Below are positions 10,938 through 23,489 of a stretch of 64,000 bases of DNA, in pieces. A program made the translations under genes and the position numbers. This stretch comes from Lojkania enalia (taxonomy: Eukaryota > Ascomycota > Dothideomycetes > Pleosporales). The stretch lies in assembly GCA_010094045.1 (NCBI GenBank), contig ML986578.1:310001-374000 (forward strand). Direction: 5' to 3'. A model generated the notes under the pieces. It saw nothing but the letters and a program-made list of their open reading frames with translations, was not told the DNA's origin and searched no databases. Within the stretch, counting starts at the first letter, position 1. Each line of letters begins with the position of its first letter.

Positions 10938-12427
10938 GGCCAGGTATTGCGTGAAAAGCAAAAGATTGAATCAATCTGGAGAAAGAGAGACGATGATCAA
11001 AAACCAAAAATACATACACGCGCAATTTGTCTCTCGCCCAGGAAATTGAAGAACACGCGAACAATGTCCGGCAGCTGCGAGATGGCGTAGCTATATTACG
11101 TCCCAGAAGCAGTTCAGCTCGGTTAGGAACCGACGCAGGCTGAGCGGCGAAAATGCAGGTTCGTTTCCGACTGTTCGGAACAGGGGAAGTGATTGCTTCA
11201 ATGGCTTGTCCAAGGTCAAAGGATCGACAAGTACGAGCAATTGTCTGGACGAAAAGCGCAGAGACCTTGACGAAAGGATAGTGATGGATGGATTATTACA
11301 CGCCGAGATATTGAAGTACAGATGACTATATTCCTCTAGCAGACAAGGTCAAAATGATAGACTAGATGATACTTTCATAAGAAACTGAGTTGGTGACGAA
11401 CCACTTTGTTACTCTGCTTTGCTCTATACCATGGTACCTTGCTCTGAAGCACTTTCAGCTACTTCGGTATCGTTCGCGCTATCGTAGAGGCCGGGCCTTC
11501 TCTACCAAGTCGAGCGGCTCTATCCAATAGGCAGAGAGGGTTTTTGAGTGACAGCTCTGGCACGAGGAAGACGAGAAGACAAAGAGATAGGGGGAGGGTG
11601 GGAAGCCGATGCAGATGCGAATGCGGGGAGGGCTGGGGGGTTGGGACTGCAACGGGATGCAACGGGATGGCGTGTTCGAGCTGCGGACGTAACGTGCACG
11701 GGATGGTTGGCCCAAAACTCATACCTACCGTACAGTAGATTGGCAGTGACCCAAAGGCTCGTGCTGGGCTGCAAACTTCAGCCCCAAGGGCGCTACAGAA
11801 ACGGTATCTGAATATTTGTGAGCCAAGTGTCGGCGCATGGTGTCGTCGCTGCCGCCCTTTCCCCTCGAGCGCGCTTGGCCTGCATGAGCTCTGGATGCGG
11901 GCTCCCCTCGACCAGATAGCAGCGCAGCGCACTCTCCCCACCTCTGCACCCCTGCTTTGCACAGTCCCAACACTTTCGACTGCTCTGTCCACCCATATCT
12001 GCTCTATCTACCCTCTCCATCCGCCGTGCTCGTCGAATCCGCGCGCTGTTCGCTGCATTGACTGTGCTGCGGAGCCCTCATCGAGCTCCCCGCCAGAGCG
12101 CCCCGCAATACGCCAGTCACCCTCCAGCCGGCGATCCACGAACCCCCGCGCGCGGTACAAGAGTAGGACAGCAGAGGCCAGATCGATAGACCGGCCAGGC
12201 ACCAGAGTCTTGCCATTCGAGCAGCGCTGTGACTTATCTGTCGGGCACGAGTACCCGCGAGCCTTGTCGCCCTGTACACGGGACTGCGGCCCATGACGCA
12301 GCCCTTTGTCTGACCCTCCCGCCGCTTCTCCCCAGACCTCCCCGACCGACACCAGCGACCGTTACCGGACGTCTGTCTGCAGCCTCCAGCAACCACCAGC
12401 CCTCGTAAACTCCTGCACGCCATTTGA
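10938..12427. other. Intergenic region, long 5' region of the BCAS3-like gene
   Basis: About 1.5 kb between two divergent genes. The last 600 bp before the ATG at 12428 is pyrimidine-rich and GC-rich with many CCTC/CCCC runs, which is common in 5' UTRs of filamentous fungi. Many overlapping ORFs occur on both strands here, as expected of high GC, and none looks coding. Confidence 0.45.
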
Positions 12428-15400
12428 ATGAGCCCTTCGCCCGATTCCGCCGCCGAGTACACGAATCCCCCGTCGCACCCGCCTCATCTCCACTTCCAGC
12501 ACCGCAATCGTCCTCGGGCCCTGGATAGTGCGCAGTCCCGCGGCCGCAACATCTCGCGATATGAGCTGGGAAGAAGAGATAGGTATGGAGAAAGAGTCAC
12601 ACGGATATATCCCCGCGAAATGTGAGTAGCTTCTTGTTCGTGCTGCCGCCAGCGGCTCTGTTGTGCTGCTTGCTTACCGCAGGCCGCCTAGTCTGGCCTG
12701 GCTTGATAAGAGATGAGATAGAATCTGTTTGAGCAACGAATCCATCGGCTTTGGGTTTGCTAGTCCAGCGTTCACTGACACTCGTCACAGAACAAAGTCC
12801 CCGCCCACAGTCAAGCGCTTCTCTCCTACCTCTCCTCCCGGACCACCGGCATATAATGCAACCACGTCCCCGCTGTTGTCGGCTCTGGGGGCGACCAAGT
12901 CAGCGGCTGCACAGTACACCAACGAGTGGACTAAGTCCTTACCATTTATCGCGAACCAGGCGCCGCCCGGCAACGGCATTGCCATCAACGGCTCTCCGCC
13001 GTCTTTGCACAACTCACCCGGCCGCGACGTCCTATATCCTCAGCCAGGCATGTCGAATTCGCCTCCAGCGCCTGCGATGAGGCCTTTGAGCCACCCAAAC
13101 CACTACACCAGTTTCGGAGGCCGACTTCAGAACTCGCCACACGAATCGCCAGCAAGGGACAGAAGAGCTTCCATGTATTCACAATATGGCGCTCGAGCAC
13201 CTTTTGCAACGAACCCTCCTCTTCCCCATCAGCCTCAAGCTCATTTCTACGGTCTTCCTGACTTTGATCTTGGGCTTAATAATGCTAACGCGGTTAACGA
13301 GGGAATCGTCGCAGGGGAAGGCGGTTACCATTGCGGCTTCGACACCTTATGTATGGCGGGGGACGAGGCATCCAAGGCAGCTGAAAATGTCTTGCTTGTC
13401 GGATACCAGGGCGGGCTAGATATCTTCCGCGTCGAGCGTGGGAAGATGGATATTGTCGGGCGTTTGGAGGGCCTCAGGGGCGGCGTGCTAGGAGCCAAGG
13501 TTCTCCCGTGGACTTTTAGAAGAGATACTCTCCTTTCTTCTCGTCCACTGATTGCCCTTATAATTCATGGCCCAATTCTCAATGACGGAAGAGGCGGCAG
13601 CGGGTCCTCTTCTGTCATCGATGACTCCGCCTCAGAATCCCCTAGCCGGCCAGCTTCAAGCAGAGGCAATGATTCCACGGGCAAGATAACGAACTACCAG
13701 ACGACCGTTGAAATATTCTCCTTGAAGGAAAAGAAAAGGATTGCCGTACTATATAAGAGCCCATTAGTACCAATCACTAGCCCGATAGACAGCCCATTGT
13801 TCGAACCTCCTCCACCATTCGGCGACTTTGTGGTTGATGCCAAGGGCAAATTCGTCGTAGTTGCATCAGGGTCAAGTGGAGAGTTGTTCATTTTTGCTCC
13901 CTACACAAGAGGTCATGAGGATTTCCCAGAACGATTTCACTGTATTGGCAAGGTCTGGACTTCTGTTCAATTTCGAGAACGAGGGACACACTCTAGCGCT
14001 TCAAGCGCTGCTGAAGGCGGCGGGCATGAAGAAATCCCCGCTGAAAAATATGGCGTACCGTTGTTTTCCCTCTCTAGCCGATGGCTTGCAATAGCCCCCC
14101 CTGCCTCGACGACGCTATTTCCTATCAACGGCGTAGCTTTGACCTCACCCTCGTATGAGCGCCCTCCTGGTATAGCACACCATACAGTACCGCCCCAGCC
14201 ATCGCCGAACTGTGCCGTCGACGCTCCAGAGGTAGCCAGCCTGATCAGTCGCTTAACAAGGGAAGGTACTCAGGTTGCAATTAAAAGTGCACGTTGGGCT
14301 ACTGAAAAGGGCATTCAAGCATTTAAAAATTACATGAATAAAGGCTCCCAGGTCAATGGAAACGTGAATGGTGGCGTCTACAACCCAGATCCAATGCAAC
14401 AGCAGTATTTCCCGCCAACCCATGGTCACAACCAAGCGCAACTCAGGCAAGAGGCAACCGTGATATCGATTTGCGACCTTCAGAAGCTTTTCGATGCCGA
14501 AGAGACGAAAAACAAGAATGCTCTTCACGCGATCGCTTCGATACCTGCAGCTCTTGGCTGCAGCTTCCTGTCGTTCTCACCGACTGGCTTGATGCTCGTC
14601 ACCGTAAGCAAGAAAGGCGACTTCCAGGATGTATGGGATCTTAAGCGTATAAACTTCCGCAAAACTCGCAAGACCGCAAGAGACCAGCCTGTCGGACCAC
14701 ATGTTCGGCAGGTTGCTCGATTTGCAAGGATGACTGTCACCAATGTTACTGATGTAGCTTGGTCGGCTCCAAGGGCCGACAGACTAGCAGTCATTACTGA
14801 CAAAGGAACGGTACATATGTTCCTTATGCCGGCATCTGCCTTCGTATGGCCACCTCCACGACGGGTCCGCAAACCAAATGAGCCCGAAAAGCCCGCAGAG
14901 GATCCTGTACCCAATGGAGGGCGAAGTGGCGCCGTCAACTCTGCAATGCAAGCCATCAACGGGACCGCGAAACCCTTTTTAAATGCTGTCCGCGCTCGCA
15001 ACAATAGTAGCGGGTCTCGCTTCCCATCTTTCAGTAGTTTCGGAATGACACCTGCAGCGGGAGCAAAATCAGGCAAGGCCGTCGCTGCTGGCGTGGGCAA
15101 GTCTATCAGCAACATCCGTCACGCTGGTGACAATAAACTTACCCTTCCCTCGTCTCCGAGCGGTGTGAAGCCGAATAGTGTGCGATGGTTGACGGGTAAA
15201 GGGCAGGGATCAATCGCCTTAGTATCGGGAGGTGTCCTGCAGATGTACAAAGTGCAGATGCGTTCTGCCACCGGCAAAGGCAAATCTGTCAATGCTACGT
15301 CGATATTCAAAAAGAAGCTGGTCGAGTTTGGGTTGGCGCCCGTTCGCGACACTCTCTTTGCACCTTCTACTACGGCACATTTATACCCTCAGCCTGACGA

Positions 15401-15947
15401 ACCGGCACATGATATTCATGGAGACTGGGTTCCACGCTCGCTACCCTCGCGCCGAGGAAAGCCGGGATCACATGGAAGGAAGCAGGTTCTGCTATCTCTC
15501 GCACCTCTCAGTTTCTCAGAAATTGAGACAAATCCTCCATATCAGCCTTTCTACACAGACCGAAGAGTAGCTCGTTTCAAGTATTCTAGGCCTTCCGTAG
15601 ACGTTTATGGAAGCAATAACGAGTGGCAAGTTCCCACCCCAGAGCCGATATCCAATCTTCACCATCAAAATGATGACTTACCCTGGCTGTTTGGCGAAGA
15701 TGTTGAAGCTTCTCGTATTTCCTCTCCAGCTACACAAGCATATGATTCTAGTGAAGACGATGCTGTAGCCGGCGTTGCTGCAAGGGTTGAGAATAAGCTA
15801 GTACTCAGAGATGGCGAAGAAGAAGTTGAGCAGGTGGTTGTCACAACAAGGCGACGACGGGTGCGAAGGGAGGGTGGGGATGAAGATGAGGAAGGATTCT
15901 TCGAGGACGATTGTGAAGTCCTTGATTTTGCTGAAGACAGGGTGTAA
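12428..15947 (+). CDS. BCAS3-like WD40/beta-propeller protein
   Basis: Two exons, 12428-12621 and 12791-15947 (1116 residues). The long frame that begins at 12729 has no ATG start (TTG), whereas the ATG at 12428 splices into it in phase through a GTGAGT...TCACAG intron. The N-terminal 200 residues are Pro/Ser-rich and disordered. The propeller starts near CGFDTLCMAGDEA and includes VLLVGYQGGLDIFRVE, SVQFRERGTH-like segments, and FLSFSPTGLMLVTVSKKGD. A second block near residue 700 (ARMTVTNVTDVAWSAPRADR) matches the BCAS3 domain region. The C-terminus is acidic and basic by turns (RRRRVRREGGDEDEEGF). Animal BCAS3 works with PHAF1 at the phagophore by binding phosphoinositides; a similar role in fungal autophagy is inference. 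The family call rests on the overall pattern. Confidence 0.75.
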
Positions 15948-16387
15948 GTGCTCGTGACTTGGGAAGGCAAGTGCAATAGCCACGTTTTATTTTCCTGTTA
16001 CCATGATCAAGATAAGATACCATACTCTCGAAATCCTCACGAGGCGCGTATAAGATAGGTTGGCTTGGCTGGCTTTAACTTAGTGCATTTTGGCGTTAGG
16101 TTGTTCATTTACTCTGGTTACTTGTCTTCCTGCATGTACGGGGGCGAAATGGATTTGATTCACGTCTATAGAGATACTCAATAGCTAAATAATATCAGCT
16201 CATCTCGTCTTGTATTTGGCAATGTTGAGTGCTGGTGATTTTGCGTTTGCAAGGCGCAGGTAAAACCCAAGTTTGTTTATCACTATGCCAAGCCTTGCGT
16301 CAGACAACATCAACACCCACATTCACATTGTCAGCCTTCACACCTTCCCGGACTCCCCCCTTCGATCAACCGCAGCCATTCTCAGTC
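15948..16387. other. Intergenic region between BCAS3-like and MPDU1 genes
   Basis: The 3' region of one plus-strand gene and the promoter of the next. The same frame as MPDU1 is open upstream to 16229 but starts with GTG, so I do not extend the gene. Nothing else seen. Confidence 0.45.
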
Positions 16388-17346
16388 ATGGATTCCCTAC
16401 GCTCGGCCCTTCAACCCATCACACACAACCTGCCAGCACCCGTCACTAAGGCCGGGCGCACTCTCCTAGGCCCCTTCTGCTATAAGACTCTAGTCCTCGA
16501 CATCGATCCCTTCATCTCGCCGGACTGCGTTAAACTCGCCATCTCCAAAGGCCTTGGCATCGGCATTATCGGCGCCTCTTCTATTGTCAAGGTTCCCCAA
16601 CTCATCAAGCTCCTCAACAGCCAATCTGCCGAGGGCGTCAGCTTCCTATCTTACTTACTCGAGAGTGGAAGCTTCCTTATCTCGCTCTCGTACAACATAC
16701 GCCACGGATTTCCGTTCAGCACATATGGCGAGACAGCCTTGATTCTAATCCAGAATATCGTGATTGCGGCGTTGGTCCTGAACTATAGTGGGAAGCAGGC
16801 AGGGATAGCAGCTTGGGTCGCTGGGCTCGCCGCAGCGGGAACAGCACTATTTAGAGAGGATATCGTCGATGTGAAGACTCTAGCCTGGCTGCAAGCTGGG
16901 GCGGGCATTCTAGGTGTCGCAAGCAAGGTTCCGCAAATATTGACCATCTGGCAGCAGGGCGGAACAGGCCAGCTGAGCGCCTTCGCGGTATGTGGCTTCT
17001 ATCCTTCCCACCTACGAAATGCATTCGACAACTACTCCAAATCATATTCCAATTTAACTTGCACGTACTGATGGTTCGATAGGTTATCAATTACCTCCTC
17101 GGCTCCCTCTCCCGCATCTTCACGACCCTGCAAGAAGTCCCCGACCCACTCATTCTATACGGCTTCATTGCCGGCTTTACGCTCAATGCAATCCTCGCGC
17201 TGCAGGTCATCTGGTACTGGAATAGTCCGACCAGCAAGACTGAGTCCAAGAAATCAAACAAATCTATTGCGGGGAAGGGAAGCTCAGGCGAGACTACCGG
17301 CTCTGCCGCAAAGGCCAAGAGCCCTAGTACTCGACGAAGGGGATAA
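16388..17346 (+). CDS. MPDU1: Mannose-P-dolichol utilization defect 1 homologue (PQ-loop protein)
   Basis: Exons 16388-16987 and 17083-17346 give 287 residues. The intron is GTATGT...GATAG and both exons are in phase 0. The protein has two PQ loops: SSIVKVPQLIKLLNSQSAEG and ASKVPQILTIWQQGGTG. Between them lie LLESGSFLISLSYNIRHGFPFSTYGE and a run of hydrophobic helices, the MPDU1/Lec35 layout. The C-terminal tail is Lys/Ser-rich (SKKSNKSIAGKGSS), suiting an ER protein. MPDU1 is needed for use of dolichol-phosphate-mannose and dolichol-phosphate-glucose in the ER, upstream of N-glycans, O-mannosylation and GPI anchors. DPM2, from the same pathway, lies at 43086 in this window, but the two are not clustered. 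Confidence 0.92.
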
Positions 17347-17750
17347 ATATATATATATGTCATTGGAAAGATTCCGTATCTCGGCTTTTAACAGGCTTAG
17401 AGATGAAATTGTCTTAATTTTATTTTATTTCCGCAGATTGAGAGGTTGTTTGACTTGTTCGTGACTTATTCCGAGAACCCAGTAGTTCACCCGACTGCTA
17501 AATCATATTAACCTGAAAATTAAATAGGTCTTGTAGAGGAAACAGAATGTATTTATGAATCACAACGCTTTTGTTGTTAGTCATATACATCTAAAGTATC
17601 CTTTGCTAACCCTAATCGTGTATCTAGAAGCGCTGTGCGCGGGGTATCTTGTTGAAGCAAATGCACCCAGCCCCTTTTTAACTAGCAGCAGAACCAACAG
17701 CATGGAAGATGCGTTACCTATACGAGCTTGGGAGTTCAGGTTCAAGGCTC
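17347..17750. other. Convergent 3' intergenic region
   Basis: About 400 bp between the 3' ends of MPDU1 and the MFS gene. AT-rich, with a short (TA)n run just after the MPDU1 stop at 17347-17359. No gene seen. Confidence 0.5.
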
Positions 17751-19605
17751 TCACTCCATAATCTCGCTAGCGAACTTCGAGCGAGCGCGAATCCTCGGTC
17801 CATAGAAAACCAGAATCCACGGCACCAATGTTAAGAGGGTCCCAATTCCACCGAGGAGGCTACTCGCGCCGCCAAACGTCAGTTTGTTGTACATTTGGGT
17901 TGTAATCAATGGGAACACGCCGCCTGGCTGCAGGTTAGTTCACAACCAGAAAGTAAACTGCCATTCTAAGAAAATCGATTACTCACCAAGCATATTTCTG
18001 CAAAAAGACTGTGCCGCTAGGGCGGAACTGGCATATCGATGATACGTGTCCGCTAGGTAATTGAACACGGCTAGATAGATGGCGAAGATGCCCATGGTGG
18101 CAAGTGCGATGGCGATTGTGGGCGCAATCCAGTGGATGTCGGAAAAGGATGTCCATCCGAACATGAACAGACCAATAGGCATAAAGGCCGACTCGATACA
18201 GGTAAAGTATAATCGGCCCTCGGGCGTGCTAGCTAGCTTGCCGTGTGCCTTTGCAATCTTCTCCTGGTAGATAGATAGGATAGTTGCGAGAATAGATCCG
18301 ATGCACATGGCCGCAAAAACCGCGTTGGCCTGCTGCAAACTGAAGTAGTGATTGCGCTGGAAGACGAGTGGGATGGCAGCTAGTGTGAGATAGAGCACCG
18401 CCCAGGAGAAAGCAACCCACAGCGAGAACCAGAAGACAACGGGCTCGGTGGTGAGTAGGTGGAAGGGCCGATACAGCGAGATACCTATCATCTTAGCCAG
18501 GCTGCTACGTTCCTCGTCGGCTTTCACTTTCCAGCGGATGCGCTGAGAGAGTGGTGAGCTGGGCCTGTTCGGATTCAGCATGTCGAAGCCGTAGTATCCG
18601 GCGGCTTCTCGTGCTTCGTACCATTTGTTCAAGGCTTTTGCTTTGCGGCTAAGGAGAACGCTGCCCCGGGTCTCCTTAAAGATTACAATGATCAATGCGA
18701 CCATTGTCCCACAGCTGATTGTTTGCATATAGAAGATCCAGCGCCATGTCGTGTTCTGAGCAATGAATCCGCAGACAAGAGGCCCCAATCCGGTGCCGAA
18801 CAAGGCGGCGCCTGAGAAGAGAGCCATGGGCGTGTTCCGGTCCTCCGCATGGTAGATATCGGATACCACGCCTCCCACCATCGTCGAAAAGGTCGACCCA
18901 CCCACGCCGGCGAAGAAGCGCACGACGAGCATGCCGGCATAGGATTGTGTTAGCCCGGTGCAGAGCTGGCATATTACGAATAGGAGGCCTGATGCTATGA
19001 AGACGGGACGTCGGCCTTGGATTTCTGAGAATGGGGCTAGGACCATGGGGGCAACGGCGAAACCTGCACGTACTATTAGCAAACGCTTGACTAGACACAG
19101 CAAAAGGAAACTCACCTATAGTAAAAGTGGTGATGCCTACCAAAGCCGCCACACTACTCACGTGCCATTCCTGTGTCATTTGCCCTAATCCCGGACTGTA
19201 CGCCCCGGCCGTAAATGCTGTCAGAGCCGTGATGATGCAGGAAACCCATATTATCACCCGCTTCCTCTTGTCCGACCACTCAAACGGGTTCCCAAACTTC
19301 TTCAAATTTGGGGGCTCTGGTGGTGATTGCTGGGAGGTCGCCGAGGAAGGATAAATGGTGGTTGGATGAGGAAGCTCAGTCGCAAAGGTCAGATAATAGT
19401 GCACAATCTCTCCTGGCCCGACGTCCTCTACTTCCTCATTGTCGCTCTTGTCGGGATATTTTTCTTCTTCCGCGGCGCTGTTGAATGTGGGGTAATCTGA
19501 AGCTTTACACTTCGGGGATATCGACGTTCGATTTATTCCCGGATTGCTGGCGGCCGGGCGGATCTGCGAAGATGTCACTGGGAGCTCGATCTCTGGATCC
19601 GCCAT
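17751..19605 (-). CDS. MFS multidrug/polyamine-type transporter (DHA1)
   Basis: Three exons: 19605-19116, 19063-17987 and 17923-17751 (579 residues, phases consistent). A disordered N-terminal region of about 120 residues with acidic patches (KSDNEEVEDVG) precedes NPFEWSDKRKRVIIWVSC, the usual entry to the first helix in fungal DHA1 drug:proton antiporters. SEIQGRRPVFIASG is the loop 2-3 motif (G-R-R-P), and GFAVAPMVLAPFSE starts exon 2. FFAGVGGSTFSTMVGGVVSD holds the helix 4 Arg-less variant region, and SGAALFGTGLGPLVCGFI is the antiporter motif C region. Twelve helices are expected, in the plasma membrane. Substrates may include fungicides, polyamines or small organics; nothing in the sequence narrows this. 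The final exon encodes the last helix, ending FYGPRIRARSKF. Confidence 0.9.
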
Positions 19606-21325
19606 GGTCTAATAAGCGCATCAGGGCAAATTTAAAATGTAGAATTATAAGAGAAGATATGTTGACAAGGAATTGTAGAGGATGAGGGGATGACAGAATG
19701 AATATAAAGTCAACCATTGCTGGGGACTAGGGACCCACAACCGCCGTCCCTAGCAACCCCTCCGGGCACGATAGCTGCACGGATAAGCTACAACCGATTC
19801 CTAAGATATAGGGCCGGGAATAGGGTTGGGAATTTTGTGACCGATATGCTCCTCTGTTTGGTTACGGGGCCTGGATGTGGCCCTTCCGCCACCCATGTTT
19901 GCAGCTTCATGGTGAATGGCGGTGTCGATGGTGCATTGCCGATGGGATAATCGACTGGTTGATCCGCCGGCGGAAGCTATTCCTAGGGTATCAATGTGTA
20001 GGCAGGAGATAATTCGGGGAGGGCTGAAAACATAATTGTCCCGTCTACCAGCTATGGAGCGAATACTTCACGATGATTAGCTGTTATTCCCGGAAGTCAA
20101 GTGGGTTGTGGCTCCCTAGCCTGTAGAATTGACTGTAGAATACGCTTGGCATGCGCTTGATTGAGCCGTCTTCCGGAGATTGTCGATAGCGGGGTTGATT
20201 GCTGGTAGCCGTCGGGGAACGAAGCTTGCCTCCGACCTGGTGTTCCTTCGACTTCAGACCGCTTGTGCATCCACGGACTAGAGTCATGTGGGTGTTCTAG
20301 GCTACTTGGGAATGGCAACATCTGGTTTTCCTCTAGGGCCAAGCCTTTGGGCCCCGTGTTGCACGTGGAGGCTCCGAGCTCCGAGATCTGTCTATGGATA
20401 GTAGTAGCAGCATGTTTGGCGCATATGGGGCGAGGCTCGATATTGAAAAAATGATCTTTTCTCCGCTCTAATATAGTGCAAGGGAGTTGTAATTGTAGCG
20501 TGTGGTAATTGTAGTCTATAAGGTCACCTATCACTGAAACGACGTAGAGAGTGTATATTTCCTTTGAATCCCCACGTACAGCCGTAAAGTTGAATGCTTA
20601 TCCTACATGAATGCCCTAGACTTCTTCGTGTATACCTAAGGCGTCATAAATTCTGAATGTGGCTGTTTTTCCATGGATAAGTTTCCCCTATGTCTACTCT
20701 TTCCTTTACTAAGAATGGCTAACGATAAGTAAATAACTTAAAGCACCTTGACGCAAGGCATGATCTCTGAGACAGGAAAGCGTGATCCTGGAGGCCGCCG
20801 AAGATCTAAGTGTTGTCGATTATGCGACACCCTATCGCCATAATTCGATATTGGCGGGCTATTCGAGTAACTGTACTGCCAAGTCTCGGCCCACTGATGG
20901 CGACATTGGCAGCCCGAAGTGGCTCTTTGACCGCCCTGTATATTGTCGCATCATTGGCCTTACAGCCCAATTGTGTCGGGAAATGGCTCTTCGTTTGAAC
21001 CGGAAAAGATTTCTGCAGTCACGTGCTAATGGCGCAATATGCACCATGCCAGAATGGTACCCATGGATTCCGAACAGTTAGTAAAATACAAAAGGCACGC
21101 GGTCCACCCCGCCAATATTTCATTGCGTATTTGAACCCTATTCCTCTCTTGCACCACGATTTCTTTGCTAGTGATACCCATTTTCCAATATCTCATCTTC
21201 TTCGACTTCTTTAACTTTCGTCGTACGTCGACCCGATTTGGAAGGGGATAGTGTTCTACCCCTCCTACCCCTCCTTGTTTGCGCTGTTTGCTGACGCAGC
21301 CGACTGCAGAAAAAAAGCAACCACC
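19606..21325. other. 1.7 kb intergenic region
   Basis: It separates divergent genes (MFS transporter and peroxiredoxin). A 146-codon open frame on the minus strand (20097-20534) begins with GTG and resembles nothing I know. I see no repeat, RNA gene or clear relic. Confidence 0.4.
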
Positions 21326-22064
21326 ATGGCTGAACAGCGTGCTGAGCCCCTCCGTCTCGGCAGCATTGCCCCCAATTTCGACGCCGAGACCACGAATGGC
21401 CCCATCAACTTCCACGAGTTCATTGGTGACAACTGGGTCGTCCTCTTCTCTCACCCTGAGGACTATACCCCCGTCTGCACCACGGAGCTGGGCGCCTTCG
21501 CGAAGCTCGAGCCTGAGTTTACCAAGCGCGGCGTGAAGCTCATTGGCTTATCCGCCAACACCATCGACAGCCATGCAGGCTGGATTAAGGATATCGACGA
21601 GATCTCCGGCAGCAAGCTGAGCTTCCCCATCATTGGTGACAAGGATAGGAAGGTGGCGTATCTGTACGACATGTAAGTGTTCTTTTCACCGACTCTCCCA
21701 GATAGCTCTAACGCAGGCCGCCAGGCTCGACTACCAGGATACTACCAATGTCGACTCTAAGGGCATCGCCTTCACAATCCGCTCCGTCTTCATCATCGAC
21801 CCCAAGAAGACCATCCGCCTCATCCTCTCCTACCCCGCATCCACGGGACGCAATACGGCGGAGGTTCTACGGGTCGTAGACTCGCTCCAGACCGGTGACA
21901 AGCATAGGGTCACGACTCCCATCAACTGGGTCCCTGGCGATGATGTCATTGTCCACCCGTCTGTGAAAAACGAGGAGGCCAAGACGCTCTTCCCCGACTT
22001 CAAGATCGTGAAGCCCTACCTCCGATTCACTCCTCTCCCCAAGGAGAAGACCAGCGCAGCTTAG
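21326..22064 (+). CDS. 1-Cys peroxiredoxin (Prx6/Prx1 type)
   Basis: Exons 21326-21672 and 21725-22064 join as AT|G to give 228 residues. The start is an ATG in a good context (CCACCATGG). The active-site block is SHPEDYTPVCTTELG with peroxidatic Cys at residue 51, in the P-V-C-T-T-E form typical of the Prx6 subfamily. FTIRSVFIIDPKKTIRL and INWVPGDDVIVHPSV are further Prx6 signatures. No second conserved resolving cysteine is apparent. The enzyme reduces hydrogen peroxide and organic or lipid peroxides using thiol donors. There is no clear mitochondrial presequence, so a cytosolic location is more likely than that of yeast Prx1. Intron 21673-21724 starts GTAAGT. Solid call. Confidence 0.94.
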
Positions 22065-23489
22065 ATGGACAGCAGGACGAGATGGCAGAGGTTCGGCGTA
22101 TCCGTCGGCGATTGTTCTTTGACGGGCAGGAGCATGGAATGCGCGTTCGGGCGTTGTCAGGTTCCGGCGTGTATGCAATTTAACGGCAATTGTTCGGAAA
22201 GGATTAGGCTGGCCCGAAGAGATGAAGTGTTTATGCTTCTAGAAGGACATGGGGATGCTTCCAGGCATTATTCTCGGATAGCGAGACGCAGGTCCCCTTG
22301 GTAGGGCTGAAACGGCGAGCCTTAAATGATGACAATAAACTAAGCCAACATCTTGCATGCCAACGCTACCGTTGAGAGAGCTATCATTTGTCAAGCTAGT
22401 CACCGTGCGTCCTCGCGCCCAAGCCCAGTGACTCAAGGGCACTAGTGGTCATAGCTATGAAGCGACCATTTCCAGGGGGGCGGGCGAGCTCTGATATATC
22501 ATCTATGTTCCAGTGCGATCTGTGATTCTGAGCAGACAAGCTGCGGTGCAGTCGTCCCAACGCCGTGCTCCCTTCCCTTCCCCTTCTCTCCCTGTCCTCA
22601 GGCCGACTTCGCGGCGACGGAGTTCCGCCCTCGATACGCCCATCGTTGCGGTGGTCCCATTCCTTCAGCGCGCTGGGCCGTCCACTCCTTGCGCAGGAGC
22701 TCAAGGGCTATTCATCCAGACGACCAGCCAGCGGCTGGAGAAGCACCCATCGCACAGCTGTCACTCACGTGGTCCACGGATCCTCCAGGAGCGCAGCGCG
22801 GCGGCACTATTCCTGTAGGTGTTCACCGTCTTCCGTGCCGACTTTTATTTCTTCTTTGTCGCTCATCCTGCTGCCGGCGTCCTTGCGTCTCTCCATCGCC
22901 GCTAGCCGCTTCCGGGCTGCCCAGGTGTGGTCGGTGCCACACCGCGTCAAACTTCACCGACGTAGGAAAGCTGCACGACACCTACAGCTGCTGACTCCGC
23001 GCTGGTGCCTGCAAAACACCACCTCTCCGCCATCGTGACGGCGACGCTCCTTTCTCCTGCTTCTATTCTTTATCTCTTGTTCGTGCTTCCGTCTGCCGTG
23101 CACCGCGGTCCAGAGAGCTGAGTGTAAGGCCGCGCCATCTTAACCCCTCCTGCGCATCTCAAAATTTCTCTTCATGTGTTGTGCGTCCACGAACTGTGCA
23201 CTGTGCAGATGGGCTATCCAAGATACCCTAGTACCACTATGAGCAGTTGCACAGCAGCCGTATCTCCTTTCCCAAACCGCAAGCATGGCTTCTACACCTG
23301 ACGCAAATGTGCCGCCTGCTGGTCGAGACCTTGCGGACGAGACCCATAATAGCAGATCGTCCTGCAGCTGGTGACGGGGAGATCGAGGTACTTGAAAACC
23401 ACGAGACTGTCCTCTTATAGTGGCTGCTTGCGTTCTCCCTTATTTCCCTCCTTCATACCTTTGTGCTCTTCTCGAGTTTCATCGCTGAC
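22065..23489. other. Intergenic region and long 5' leader of the Kelch gene
   Basis: About 1.4 kb. The part from 22500 to 23460 is pyrimidine-rich (many TCC/CTC runs), as in long fungal 5' leaders. ORFs in 22513-23038 are in three overlapping frames and look like by-products of this composition. Three short uORFs sit at its 3' end and are listed separately. Confidence 0.45.
23174..23374 (+). promoter_or_regulatory. Cluster of three overlapping upstream ORFs before the Kelch gene
   Basis: ATGs at 23174, 23209 and 23285 open frames of 22, 30 and 29 codons, ending at 23242, 23301 and 23374. They overlap pairwise in different frames and lie just upstream of the main ORF. If the transcript starts above 23174 they would reduce or regulate initiation at the Kelch start. 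The third begins MASTPDANVPPAGRDLADE and has the look of a genuine N-terminus, so it may instead be a first exon whose splice I could not resolve. Confidence 0.4.

Noticed and set aside
10937..10961. Longer N-terminus for the SRPBCC-like protein
   Set aside because: The upstream start codon is TTG; the ATG at 10937 begins a good signal peptide.
12729..12790. Start of the BCAS3-like protein at 12729
   Set aside because: The codon there is TTG. The ATG at 12428 joins in phase through a good intron.
22513..23038. Three overlapping plus-strand ORFs of 100-157 codons
   Set aside because: They lie in pyrimidine-rich leader sequence and have Ser/Pro/Arg-rich translations expected from composition alone.
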